NCBI GenBank assembly: GCA_027040585.1
Contig: JALULU010000402.1
Span: 1 to 19,868 of the forward strand
Length of the DNA: 19,868 bases
Source of the DNA: Acidobacteriota bacterium
GTDB taxonomy: Bacteria; Acidobacteriota; JAAYUB01; JAMOQF01
Reading direction: 5' to 3'
Position numbers and translations under genes: made by a program. Below are positions 1-7,838 of the stretch, in pieces (within the stretch, counting starts at the first letter, position 1; every line of letters starts with the position of its first letter). The notes beneath the pieces were generated by a model. It was not told the origin of the DNA and ran no database searches. It worked only from the letters and a program-made list of their open reading frames with translations.

Positions 1-193
1 ATTGGTTATTAGAACAGAGACTGAGTAGCTAATTTCAAGTCCTCATAGGTAGTGTGGGAATGTTATTTCAATTCCATCATAATTTCCTTGAATATAAATT
101 TCAAGTCCTCATAGGTAGTGTGGGAATCTGTAAAGCCTTCATCGTGAAAGCAACTGTTTGATAATTTCAAGTCCTCATAGGTAGTGTGGGAAT
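1..193 (-). CRISPR. Second CRISPR array (partial), variant repeat, 3 repeats visible
   Basis: Three identical 30-bp repeats lie at 32-61, 98-127 and 164-193. On the plus strand they begin ATTTCAAGTCC and end GTGTGGGAAT. Spacers are 62-97 (36 nt) and 128-163 (36 nt). Bases 1-31 are the end of another spacer, so the array continues leftward out of the window. The repeat differs from the main array near both ends (AAGTCC instead of AATTCC; GGGAAT instead of GGAAAC). Read on the minus strand, the presumed transcript, the last 8 nt are CTTGAAAT, comparable to the ATTGAAAC 5' tag of many type III crRNAs. The leader at 194-329 sets the direction. Confidence 0.95.
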
Positions 194-329
194 ACCTTAT
201 TTTTGTTTAACTTTAGTTTTCAAGTACTCATTTTTCATATGCAATTTGTCAAAGATCCATGCAATTTTGTGTGGTTTTCCTGTCAATCTCCTTTATTTTC
301 TTCATTACCTCACATAGACAGAACGTACT
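194..329 (-). promoter_or_regulatory. CRISPR leader of the second array
   Basis: This stretch separates the last gene of the effector operon from the second array and matches the leader of the main array in ordered blocks. ACCTTATTTT directly abuts the repeat (194-203; compare 19500-19509). CAATTTGTCAAAGATC starts at 242 (compare 19536). CTGTCAA is at 280 (compare 19575) and GACAGAA at 317 (compare 19612). The gaps between the last three block starts are 38 and 37 nt here, and 39 and 37 nt in the other leader. On the minus strand the blocks read as two TTGACA-like boxes. A TTGCAT-18-ATATGA pair sits where the other leader has a better promoter. No terminator is visible between the operon and this leader, so read-through is possible. 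Confidence 0.8.
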
Positions 330-1127
330 TTAACTTAAAATTCCCCTTTTAACATACTTAAATTCTTTTTTAATTTTACTTCCTGGAACAAAGAAAAATC
401 CTTTTTCATCTCTCAATTTTACCCTGAGCTCTGCACCATCCCATGGCCTATCAACCTCAACAAGAAGCTCTATTTTACCCTCTACTTCTTTATAATTACT
501 ATTTATAGGTAGATAGTTTCTTATAATGCCATCTTTGATGGTCCATTCGTTTATATCATTATTAAACTTATTTTCCCAAACCATCTTTCCCAATCCGTAT
601 TTTGAATCTCCGCCAATGTAAATTTTCGAAGGAATTTTCTTTATATCATCAATTTCAATTATTCCAACCCAGTAAAGTTGTTTTTCTTTTTCATTCTCCG
701 CATAGTCGGCTTTCGCTCCGGGTAAAATAACATTTAATTCGTGCAAGGACTCTTCAAGGGCAGTATTTGATAAAAGGGCAATAGCCGTTGACATAAATGT
801 ATCGGTGAATTTTGCACGGAATTGATCTTCAGAGTAATCTCCAAGATAGAATTCACCGTTTTTGAATTGAGGAAAAAGTATATTTTCCTCCTTTCCTTCA
901 GGATCAAAGCATGGGAAAAAACAAGAAATATTTGCAAATAAACCCTGGTTTGCAGATAAGTTTCCCTCCTGCAAATTATGCGCCTTTGTCAAAGCCCCCC
1001 ACATTGTCCAGCCGGGAATAAAAATCCTCGTTTCATTAATCACTCCATAACTTCCCATTCCAATGTGTATGGGCTGAATTTGTTTGAAGACAAGTTTATA
1101 CCATTTATTATTATTACCACTCATCAT
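330..1127 (-). CDS. Cas5-group (Cmr3-like) RAMP protein, last gene of the operon
   Basis: This 265-aa protein is probably the Cas5-family subunit that caps the 5' tag end of the crRNA in the effector complex. The N-terminus has a RAMP-type first strand (YKLVFKQIQPIHIG, about residues 10-23), followed by IPGWTMWGALTKA (about 37-49), the usual position of the first helix. A glycine-rich loop GGDSKYGLGK lies at about 172-181. It is shorter than typical Cmr3 and diverged, as is known for III-C Cas5 proteins. The assignment rests mainly on operon position, since the other five RAMP-complex roles are already filled; a Cmr6-like Cas7 role cannot be excluded. It starts 31 nt after the cmr5-like stop. 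GGAGAAGG precedes two adjacent ATGs, so translation may start at either Met1 or Met2. The stop codon lies 7 nt from the leader's GACAGAA block. Confidence 0.65.
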   Translation of the reverse strand: MMSGNNNKWYKLVFKQIQPIHIGMGSYGVINETRIFIPGWTMWGALTKAHNLQEGNLSANQGLFANISCFFPCFDPEGKEENILFPQFKNGEFYLGDYSEDQFRAKFTDTFMSTAIALLSNTALEESLHELNVILPGAKADYAENEKEKQLYWVGIIEIDDIKKIPSKIYIGGDSKYGLGKMVWENKFNNDINEWTIKDGIIRNYLPINSNYKEVEGKIELLVEVDRPWDGAELRVKLRDEKGFFFVPGSKIKKEFKYVKRGILS

Positions 1128-1158
1128 CCTTCTCCCATTGCTTTGGCATTAGCAGGCA

Positions 1159-1878
1159 TCATTCATGCTGCATAGCTTTTGCTTTATATCTTGCATAGAT
1201 TAGCATTTTTTCAATCACAGTTTTTACAAGTAAGGTTTTAGTTAAATCCGAAGAAATTTCATCCAAAAAAGCTTCCTCAATTTTATCTTTAAGATTTTCC
1301 TCATGTGAAATAAGGTTAATTATTTTTAATTCCTGCAAAATTCTTGCGGTTTGAATTAACATTGCCCGATGAGGTTCTTTATCCTGTGATTTAAGCCAGA
1401 TTATATATGCAAATGGACCGTCTTCAACAAGGATACCAAGGGCTTTGGTGATTTCGGTTTCGAATGTGGATGGAGAAAATTCAAATTTAAAATTGACTAT
1501 TTTTTTTATTCTTTCTTTTTCGTCGCTAATTTTTTCAATTCTGTTGGGTGAATTCCTCCCATATATTTTTTTAGCCAATTCAGGCAAATACCAGGTAATA
1601 AACAAATATTTTAATGAAATAGAACAAGAACTTGACAACAGTGATGTTTTTAATTGTTCTAATTTATTTTTAAGTTCATTTTTGTAATTATCTATTTTGT
1701 CTCTATCAAATCTTTCAGTATCGCTATACTTAAAACTTTCTACTATATTTGTTAATTCATTAAACTGTATGCTATCTATATCATCTGCCTTTATAGAACA
1801 AAACTCATTCAATAACCCCATCCCATATTCAGCACAGATTTTATCAAGATTTATTTCTATTTGAGTATTATTAGTCAT
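1159..1878 (-). CDS. cmr5: Cmr5/Cas11-like small subunit, long form
   Basis: This 239-aa, mostly helical, lysine- and glutamate-rich protein is the likely small subunit (Cas11) that lines the crRNA-target duplex. The C-terminal half (about 140-239, including AYIIWLKSQ, RAMLIQTARILQELKI and VIEKMLIYARYKAKAMQ) resembles Cmr5. The N-terminal half (about 1-135) is extra compared with the usual 120-150 aa and has no motif I recognise. ATGACTAA overlaps the stop of the cmr4-like gene by 8 nt, pointing to translational coupling. A strong GAGGAGGGG site lies just upstream of the ATG within that gene. Identification rests on operon position and helical character rather than catalytic residues, which the family lacks. 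Confidence 0.7.
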   Translation of the reverse strand: MTNNTQIEINLDKICAEYGMGLLNEFCSIKADDIDSIQFNELTNIVESFKYSDTERFDRDKIDNYKNELKNKLEQLKTSLLSSSCSISLKYLFITWYLPELAKKIYGRNSPNRIEKISDEKERIKKIVNFKFEFSPSTFETEITKALGILVEDGPFAYIIWLKSQDKEPHRAMLIQTARILQELKIINLISHEENLKDKIEEAFLDEISSDLTKTLLVKTVIEKMLIYARYKAKAMQHE

Positions 1879-3175
1879 CTTTCCCCTCCTCTATATCTTG
1901 ATTGCAAACTTCAGGAATTTTTACTTCTATTGAAGATATAGTTTCATAAATTTTTTGAAAATTACCAATTTTATCTTTTAATTCTTTTTTCTGATTTTCG
2001 ATATAGTTTTGATATAAATTTACGACATTTTCTATACCCGCCATTTCTTTACAAATATGCCTTTTATCCTTTTCTAATTTCTCTTTCTTATTTTCATCTG
2101 AAGATGAGTTTATTTCATTTTCAACTTCGGTCAACTCTGTATTTAATTCTTCATATTTATTCTTTAAATTTTCCATATACTTTTTCACACTTTCCCAGTA
2201 TCCCTTTTCATCCAGCATATTCCCTTTTATTTCTATCTTTCCAAATCCCCTTGTTCCCATTCCACCAATTCCAAGAGAAGAAAATAGCTCAAACCCCTTT
2301 TCAACAGTTTTTATTACAATATTTAGCCCTTCCTCATTTCCATAATTTTTAGGATTTTCATAAGTTACATCCATAATAAAAACTGTTCCCCGTGGCAAGG
2401 CCTCATAGGTAAAAAGTGCACCGCTTTCTGCAGCCCCAGTAACAGGGTTTATGGAAACAGAAGTTCTGGTTTCAAGATTGGAGTTCACTATGTGATGAAA
2501 TACTTCCCTTGAAACAATACAGACTTTGTTTTCAATTTCATTAAAAAAATCATTCAGATTTCCAACTTCCGAATTACCACCATTGCTTTTTATTTTCCAT
2601 GATGAAGTATTAACTTCTTTTTCTAATTTAAGCATTATCCAGCCAAAATTTAGAAATGAGTTGTCAGAGTTATCTCTTGGTAAAGAATCTTTTATTGTTG
2701 AGGAAGCAAGAAACTTTTCCCTGCTTACATTTACCTCTGTTCCATTTGCGTCAATAAACTCCCTGACAATTTCATCAGAAGTAACCCACACGGTTCCCAT
2801 CATTGTAGCTACAGGAAAGAACAATATTCTAGCATCTGAGAAATAGGCAAGTCCAGAATGCGCCTTTTCATCACTTGCAAAACCATAGGTTAGACATACA
2901 GGGCATACTCCACATGGACTTTCACCTTCCGTTTTCTTGCCTTTTGCACATCCAAGATTAATATCCATCTCTTCTGATTTGTAGGCAAGCCATGAATAAT
3001 ATCTTGCATTTCCGGAAATTGTAGTGCCTGGAATTTTGGGGAGATTGGTACTTGGATCCCTTATAATTGTATTATCAACTCTTCCTATCCTATATCCTCC
3101 TGTTCCTACATAGACAGGTTCTCTGGCAATTGCCAGATATTTTTTTGTTTTAAAAGGAATGAAAGTATCACTCAT
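1871..3175 (-). CDS. cmr4: Cmr4-like Cas7 backbone RNase with C-terminal coiled coil
   Basis: This 434-aa protein is the likely repeating Cas7 backbone subunit that binds the crRNA spacer and cuts target RNA at regular intervals. Residues 21-58 match the Cmr4/Csm3 N-terminus: VGTGG, then GRVDNTIIRD, then a proline-rich loop before a helix. Asp34 aligns with the catalytic aspartate of Cmr4, so cleavage is expected to be retained. C76, C88, C91 and C94 (CGVCPVCLTYG) form a likely zinc site. ALPRGTVFIMDVTYENP and LGIGGMGTRGFGK (about 300-312) are the typical later RAMP segments. Residues from about 320 to 425 form a highly charged, coiled-coil-like extension absent from ordinary Cmr4 (about 300 aa). 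The start overlaps the cas10 stop as ATGAGTGA, with AAGGAGG upstream. Confidence 0.85.
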   Translation of the reverse strand: MSDTFIPFKTKKYLAIAREPVYVGTGGYRIGRVDNTIIRDPSTNLPKIPGTTISGNARYYSWLAYKSEEMDINLGCAKGKKTEGESPCGVCPVCLTYGFASDEKAHSGLAYFSDARILFFPVATMMGTVWVTSDEIVREFIDANGTEVNVSREKFLASSTIKDSLPRDNSDNSFLNFGWIMLKLEKEVNTSSWKIKSNGGNSEVGNLNDFFNEIENKVCIVSREVFHHIVNSNLETRTSVSINPVTGAAESGALFTYEALPRGTVFIMDVTYENPKNYGNEEGLNIVIKTVEKGFELFSSLGIGGMGTRGFGKIEIKGNMLDEKGYWESVKKYMENLKNKYEELNTELTEVENEINSSSDENKKEKLEKDKRHICKEMAGIENVVNLYQNYIENQKKELKDKIGNFQKIYETISSIEVKIPEVCNQDIEEGKDD

Positions 3176-6100
3176 TATTTTCCTCCTTAAATTTTCTTTT
3201 TAAAACCGTATGCCACATATCTATTAAATCAAAAAACATTCCATTTAAAATGGAATCTTTGAAAAATTCAAAATCTTTCTGTGTAATTTCACCTTTCTTT
3301 GTGGTATCTGATATTTTAAGTCTTAACGGAATACTTAAGATAGAATTTTTTATCAAATCCTTAAAATTAAGATCTTCTATGGGTAGTTTTTCTACCCTAT
3401 CAAGCCCCCATTCCTGAATTTCGGCAATAAGCAGTCCATAAAGATTTAAAAGTTGAGAAGCAGTAAGGGAAAGTTTTTCAAGAAGAAGTTTCTTTAATCT
3501 TTCAAATTTTTCAATATCTTTAAGATTGTAAGGCTTGGGCGAGGTTTTTTTAAAAAGCCAATGCCTTCTCTTTTCTCCCACATCAAACCTTCTTATATTT
3601 GAATCAAGATAGAGAAAATCAAACTTAGAAGGATAAAATAAAACCTTGTCTCCTTCTTGAAGGTCTTTTACATGTTTTATGATCTGCCATTTTTTATCAA
3701 AATAAGTTTTCCAGCCATTATTGTTTTTCACAACAAAATAAGGATGGAATAAATCCTTTTTATCAGGATCTCCTGTGGAGTAAGAAAAGTAGTATTCGTT
3801 ATTATCATCCATTTTTATTCTATAATTTTTATCATCTGGTATTTCAGTTATATTGCACACTTCAAGTTCTTTTTGTTCAATCTCTTTTGAATACATCTTT
3901 CTTGCAGCCTCAAGTACTACATACATGGGCATCTTTTTATTGAATGCCACAAATCCCACTTTAATAGGTAATCTGTTTTGCACCTTGTTAAATTGAATTT
4001 CATATTCTTCTTTTATAGTTTCAATTACTTCCCAGATATGTTTTAAAGGCATAAAGAAAAGTGTTTTTGTAGGTTCAAATTGATAAGTAATTAGAGGATA
4101 AAATTCTTTTGGCTTTGATAATCGTACATTTCCTAATGTAGCTACCACATTCTTAAAATCTTCGTCATAAAGTTCTATTATTCTGCTTTCAGGCACATCA
4201 AACTTATTACCATTTAATATTACAGCGGCTTTATCATTAGAAAGTATAACAAGCTCAAATTTTGTATCATTTTTATCTTTGAAATAATAGGTATGGGTAA
4301 TTTTTACATCATTTCGTTCCTCTTCTCCTACAGCAAATTGAATAACCGGCCGCTGCCAATTTATTTTTTCTTCTTTTCTTTTCTGTTTTAATACTTCCAT
4401 TGCCTTTTTAAATATCTCAATTCCAAATTCTCTTGTCGTTTCCCAGATACGGCGAAGACGGGCAAAAGAAGGATGTTTGCGGGTAAGGTAGAGCAAGAAT
4501 ACTATTGCTTTATGATAATTATCTCCTTTTATTGCATATGCAGGACATTCATATTCATTCTGCCAATCAGGTTCTCTCTGTTCAACAATATCATGAAATA
4601 CATCTAAAGGCTTTTGTCCATTTTGTATAAAACAGCCTAAAATTTGGAAAAGTTCATTAACTTTTAACTTATTTCCATCTTTTTTATTTACAGAAAATTC
4701 CTTGTCAAAGTCGTTTTGCTCAAATGCCTTTTTAATCAAATCAACAAGTTGAGTGTAATTATTTATATTCCAAAGTTCATTTTCAAAATTGCTTTTAAAT
4801 TCACTATCAAGCAAAGGTTTGCTTAGAAATGTATTTAACATCTCTCCACCGAGCCACTTTCCCAGCTCAAAGCTAAGATATACAAGAGCAATTCTGTTAT
4901 TCTTATCCGCTATCTCATCAAGCCATATTGAGGTATCAAAAGATGGCTTTTCTGGTTCATTTTCATTCCATTTTTGATTATTCTTCCATTCCTTAACCCT
5001 GTCAAAGGCACTTTTCAAACAATCTATGCAAACCTTTCTTTCAAAAGCTTTATAATTGTTTTTTTCTTCCTCCGATAAACTCTTCCAGCCAGATTCCTTG
5101 ATCCTCTTATCCAGTTCTTCTTTTTGTTTAGGTGTAATAGGAATAGGCCTTATACCACAAACAGAACATTTAAAATATCCTTCTTCTTTGCCATCCCATA
5201 ATGTTTTTAAACGATCAACCTCAATTTTATGTTTGCTGTTTCTAACTATCTCTCTTCCAATGTTTAATGCTCCACGTGATGATTCTGAAACCTGAATATC
5301 AGGCACAAAAATTCCTTGAGAAATAAAAGATGACATTGACTCTATTAATACTTTAATATTATCTGGTTTATTATTTATAATTTCTTCTAATTTTTTCTTA
5401 TTCCAATTTCCTTTAAAATCAAGTTCTGCTTCAATTTCAATCTTCTTTATTTTATCCCAGACATCATCTGATATTACCAGCAAATTACTGTCATTAAGAG
5501 ATTCAGGCACAAGAAATACACTTCCATTTTCATCTCTGTAAATTTCATTTCCAATTGGAATAATCACCTCAAGCAGGAGCCTTATATTTTCAAGAACCTT
5601 TTCCACAAGGGATTTTCTACCAAGAACATCTGCAATTTTATTTACAGAATGATAAAATTCATCTCCATCAAATCTTACGCTTAAAAGTTTCCATTTTATA
5701 TCCTTTGGGTTTTTCCATTGGTTTATTACAACTTCAGCTAATGCAGTTTTATAAAGTGAGGCCACCGAAAAGGAATGATCCCATAAGGTTACATCATTTG
5801 CAGGACGCCTGGTTTCTCCAAGAGCTTTTAGAAAAGCTTTTCTTGTTTTCTTTAGTAATTCGTCTCTTTTGCTAACCCATATTTCCAAATCTCCATTGTT
5901 TGAAAAGTCCTTATCTTTTAGCGTATTTAATATATCCGCAAGTTTATTAGCATAATCTTCTCTTATTTTTGCAAGAGACTTTTCATCTGTATCAGAAAGA
6001 TTCAAATCTATTTTTTCTCTTTCATACCCAAAAGCAGTTGAGATATAGACATTATCCTTTGATTGCTTTGATTGAGATACATCTGCAACCATTTTATCAA

Positions 6101-6824
6101 TGGCAGAGTCTATGCCGTCAGCACCTTTATTTTTGTTAGATGCTTCCAATAACCAAATAGAATAAGGTAATAAATTAGGTTCTTTTATTATAATATATTT
6201 ATTATGATGTAATGCTATAAAATTAATTAAAAAACACTTTTTTAAAAAATGTTCATTCACAATTATTTTAGGATCTAAAGATATTTTTATTTTTTTTAGT
6301 AATGTTAATAAATAGTCTATATTTAAATTACTATTGTTTTCTATGTTAATATAATTATTAAAATTATTACAATCTACAATTTTACTTCGTTTAGGTAATC
6401 TTTTCTTGATTACCTCTTTTTCATTCTGCGATAAACTACTCCTATCTATATAAGCTTGAGCAAAATTATTAGAAAAACTACCGCTATTATAATCAGATAT
6501 AGCTTGATTTAATATATCAGACACATCAATGTCTTTTATTCGAATTAGTTCAATAGTACATGCAAGGTGATAAATCTTAGAAAGGCTCTGAATATTACAT
6601 TGATTATTAGTTAAAGATAGAAAATTTGAAAAGAAATCCATTTCACCTCTCATTAAATTTTGCAGCTCGTGGGTAATCAAACTATGTACAAACATGTTAT
6701 AATTTCCATTTTCACTTTTACTTTCCACAAACTCCTTACTTAACTTCCCAAGGTCATGAATTAATGCCCCTATTTCAGCAAAGAGGATGTCTTTTCTTTT
6801 ATCTATTAAATCGTTAAGACTCAT
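3168..6824 (-). CDS. csx11: Csx11-type Cas10 with HD motif and degenerate cyclase site
   Basis: This 1218-aa protein is the large subunit of the type III complex. The N-terminal HD region shows ALIHDLGKL (His23-Asp24), HH at about 204-205 and a Cas10-like WDHS at about 347-350. A zinc ribbon CSVCG...CIDC lies at about 553-601. Palm-like segments follow: ALVYLSFELGKWLGG lacks the metal-binding aspartates expected there. In YQFEPTKTLFFMPL (about 913-926) the hallmark GGDD is replaced by EPTK, followed by a recognisable palm tail (LPIKVGFVAFNKKMPMYVVLEAARKMYS, given here by its ends only as about 945-972). The cyclase is therefore predicted inactive while the HD nuclease may work. This matches the Csx11/MTH326 family (over 900 aa) that defines III-C. 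It overlaps the cmr6-like stop by 11 nt, with a GGAGG site upstream. Confidence 0.85.
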   Translation of the reverse strand: MSLNDLIDKRKDILFAEIGALIHDLGKLSKEFVESKSENGNYNMFVHSLITHELQNLMRGEMDFFSNFLSLTNNQCNIQSLSKIYHLACTIELIRIKDIDVSDILNQAISDYNSGSFSNNFAQAYIDRSSLSQNEKEVIKKRLPKRSKIVDCNNFNNYINIENNSNLNIDYLLTLLKKIKISLDPKIIVNEHFLKKCFLINFIALHHNKYIIIKEPNLLPYSIWLLEASNKNKGADGIDSAIDKMVADVSQSKQSKDNVYISTAFGYEREKIDLNLSDTDEKSLAKIREDYANKLADILNTLKDKDFSNNGDLEIWVSKRDELLKKTRKAFLKALGETRRPANDVTLWDHSFSVASLYKTALAEVVINQWKNPKDIKWKLLSVRFDGDEFYHSVNKIADVLGRKSLVEKVLENIRLLLEVIIPIGNEIYRDENGSVFLVPESLNDSNLLVISDDVWDKIKKIEIEAELDFKGNWNKKKLEEIINNKPDNIKVLIESMSSFISQGIFVPDIQVSESSRGALNIGREIVRNSKHKIEVDRLKTLWDGKEEGYFKCSVCGIRPIPITPKQKEELDKRIKESGWKSLSEEEKNNYKAFERKVCIDCLKSAFDRVKEWKNNQKWNENEPEKPSFDTSIWLDEIADKNNRIALVYLSFELGKWLGGEMLNTFLSKPLLDSEFKSNFENELWNINNYTQLVDLIKKAFEQNDFDKEFSVNKKDGNKLKVNELFQILGCFIQNGQKPLDVFHDIVEQREPDWQNEYECPAYAIKGDNYHKAIVFLLYLTRKHPSFARLRRIWETTREFGIEIFKKAMEVLKQKRKEEKINWQRPVIQFAVGEEERNDVKITHTYYFKDKNDTKFELVILSNDKAAVILNGNKFDVPESRIIELYDEDFKNVVATLGNVRLSKPKEFYPLITYQFEPTKTLFFMPLKHIWEVIETIKEEYEIQFNKVQNRLPIKVGFVAFNKKMPMYVVLEAARKMYSKEIEQKELEVCNITEIPDDKNYRIKMDDNNEYYFSYSTGDPDKKDLFHPYFVVKNNNGWKTYFDKKWQIIKHVKDLQEGDKVLFYPSKFDFLYLDSNIRRFDVGEKRRHWLFKKTSPKPYNLKDIEKFERLKKLLLEKLSLTASQLLNLYGLLIAEIQEWGLDRVEKLPIEDLNFKDLIKNSILSIPLRLKISDTTKKGEITQKDFEFFKDSILNGMFFDLIDMWHTVLKRKFKEENNE

Positions 6825-7833
6825 TTATTGCCTCCCAATTGAATCTACCCCAACCATTCTTTGTTTTTGCACCAATTCCTCTTTCTGACAATTTTTTAAA
6901 TGCTTCTTTTATCATACTTTTATCTTCTTGCCATTCATCTTCTACCTTTTCAACTTTACCCTTTGCAATTAAGTCAAAGGGGAACCAGGTGAGTTTTCCT
7001 GTAATAATTTCTCCTTCTGGAACAATCTCATAGAAAATTGGACCATGAACAGGTGTTCTTTTTTTTCTATCAAGAGGCGTTATTACATCAAGAGAAACTT
7101 TTTTAAAATGCAAGTCTTCCAAAATTAGTCTACCTCTGCATACACCTTCTGAATTTACAATTCTATGTTTTTTAAGATAATGCTCAAATGCATCATTTAT
7201 TCTTTTAAGTATCTTACCAACATTGCTAATATCATTTATTCCTCCAGTTGCAAGAAGAGATTTAAAAGTAAACCATTTTGTATCTCTTTCATTTCCAAAA
7301 AGCTTTACAAGTTGCGAACGTTTTTTGAAAAAGAAGCGGTCATTGTCTTTTTCTTCTGAATTCACAATTTCATCCGTTTCCTTATCCTCATATTTTTTGA
7401 AGTTATCACCATAGTTTTTATTCAACAATTTGCTTTCAATAATATCAACCGCAGCCTGTCGTAATGCTCCCTTTAAAGAGCTTCCTTTTAACAGGGGTAA
7501 ACCTGTAGGTCTATCTTTTGCTATGGGATTGGCTATGCTGTAGAAGCTGTTTTCTGATGCTGTGAAAAATGAGGAAGTAATTTTAATTTCAAAAGGAAAA
7601 ATTCTTATATAAGTACTATCTTCTATTTCTATACTTTTAAAGAAATCATCTTCTGATAAATCATAATTTTTTTTATTATTGCTAAAATAAAGAGAAGCGT
7701 TTCCTCCAGGCTTTTTATTTAATACTTTATCTCTTTTGCTATGCAAATAATACAAATTATCATTTGTTTTAAAACTACTATATGTTTCTCTATCGAACTT
7801 TTTTTCTTTTAATAAAGCAAAAAAATCATACAT
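6814..7833 (-). CDS. cmr6: Cmr6-like Cas7-family RAMP protein
   Basis: This 339-aa protein is a likely Cas7-family subunit near the crRNA 3' end of the complex. The first about 80 residues are charged and of no recognised type. RPTGLPLLKGSSLKGALRQAA (about 108-128) gives the RAMP loop and first helix as in Cmr6/Cmr4. LDVITPLDRKKRTPVHGPIFYE continues the fold. The C-terminus GIGAKTKNGWGRFNW (about 319-333) is the glycine-rich loop typical of Cmr6. No catalytic role is expected. ATG is preceded by GAGGAG lying in the tail of the cmr1-like gene, whose stop is only 5 nt upstream. Csm5-like assignment is the alternative, but a Cmr1 neighbour favours Cmr6. Confidence 0.78.
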   Translation of the reverse strand: MYDFFALLKEKKFDRETYSSFKTNDNLYYLHSKRDKVLNKKPGGNASLYFSNNKKNYDLSEDDFFKSIEIEDSTYIRIFPFEIKITSSFFTASENSFYSIANPIAKDRPTGLPLLKGSSLKGALRQAAVDIIESKLLNKNYGDNFKKYEDKETDEIVNSEEKDNDRFFFKKRSQLVKLFGNERDTKWFTFKSLLATGGINDISNVGKILKRINDAFEHYLKKHRIVNSEGVCRGRLILEDLHFKKVSLDVITPLDRKKRTPVHGPIFYEIVPEGEIITGKLTWFPFDLIAKGKVEKVEDEWQEDKSMIKEAFKKLSERGIGAKTKNGWGRFNWEAINES

Positions 7834-7838
7834 AGTTT

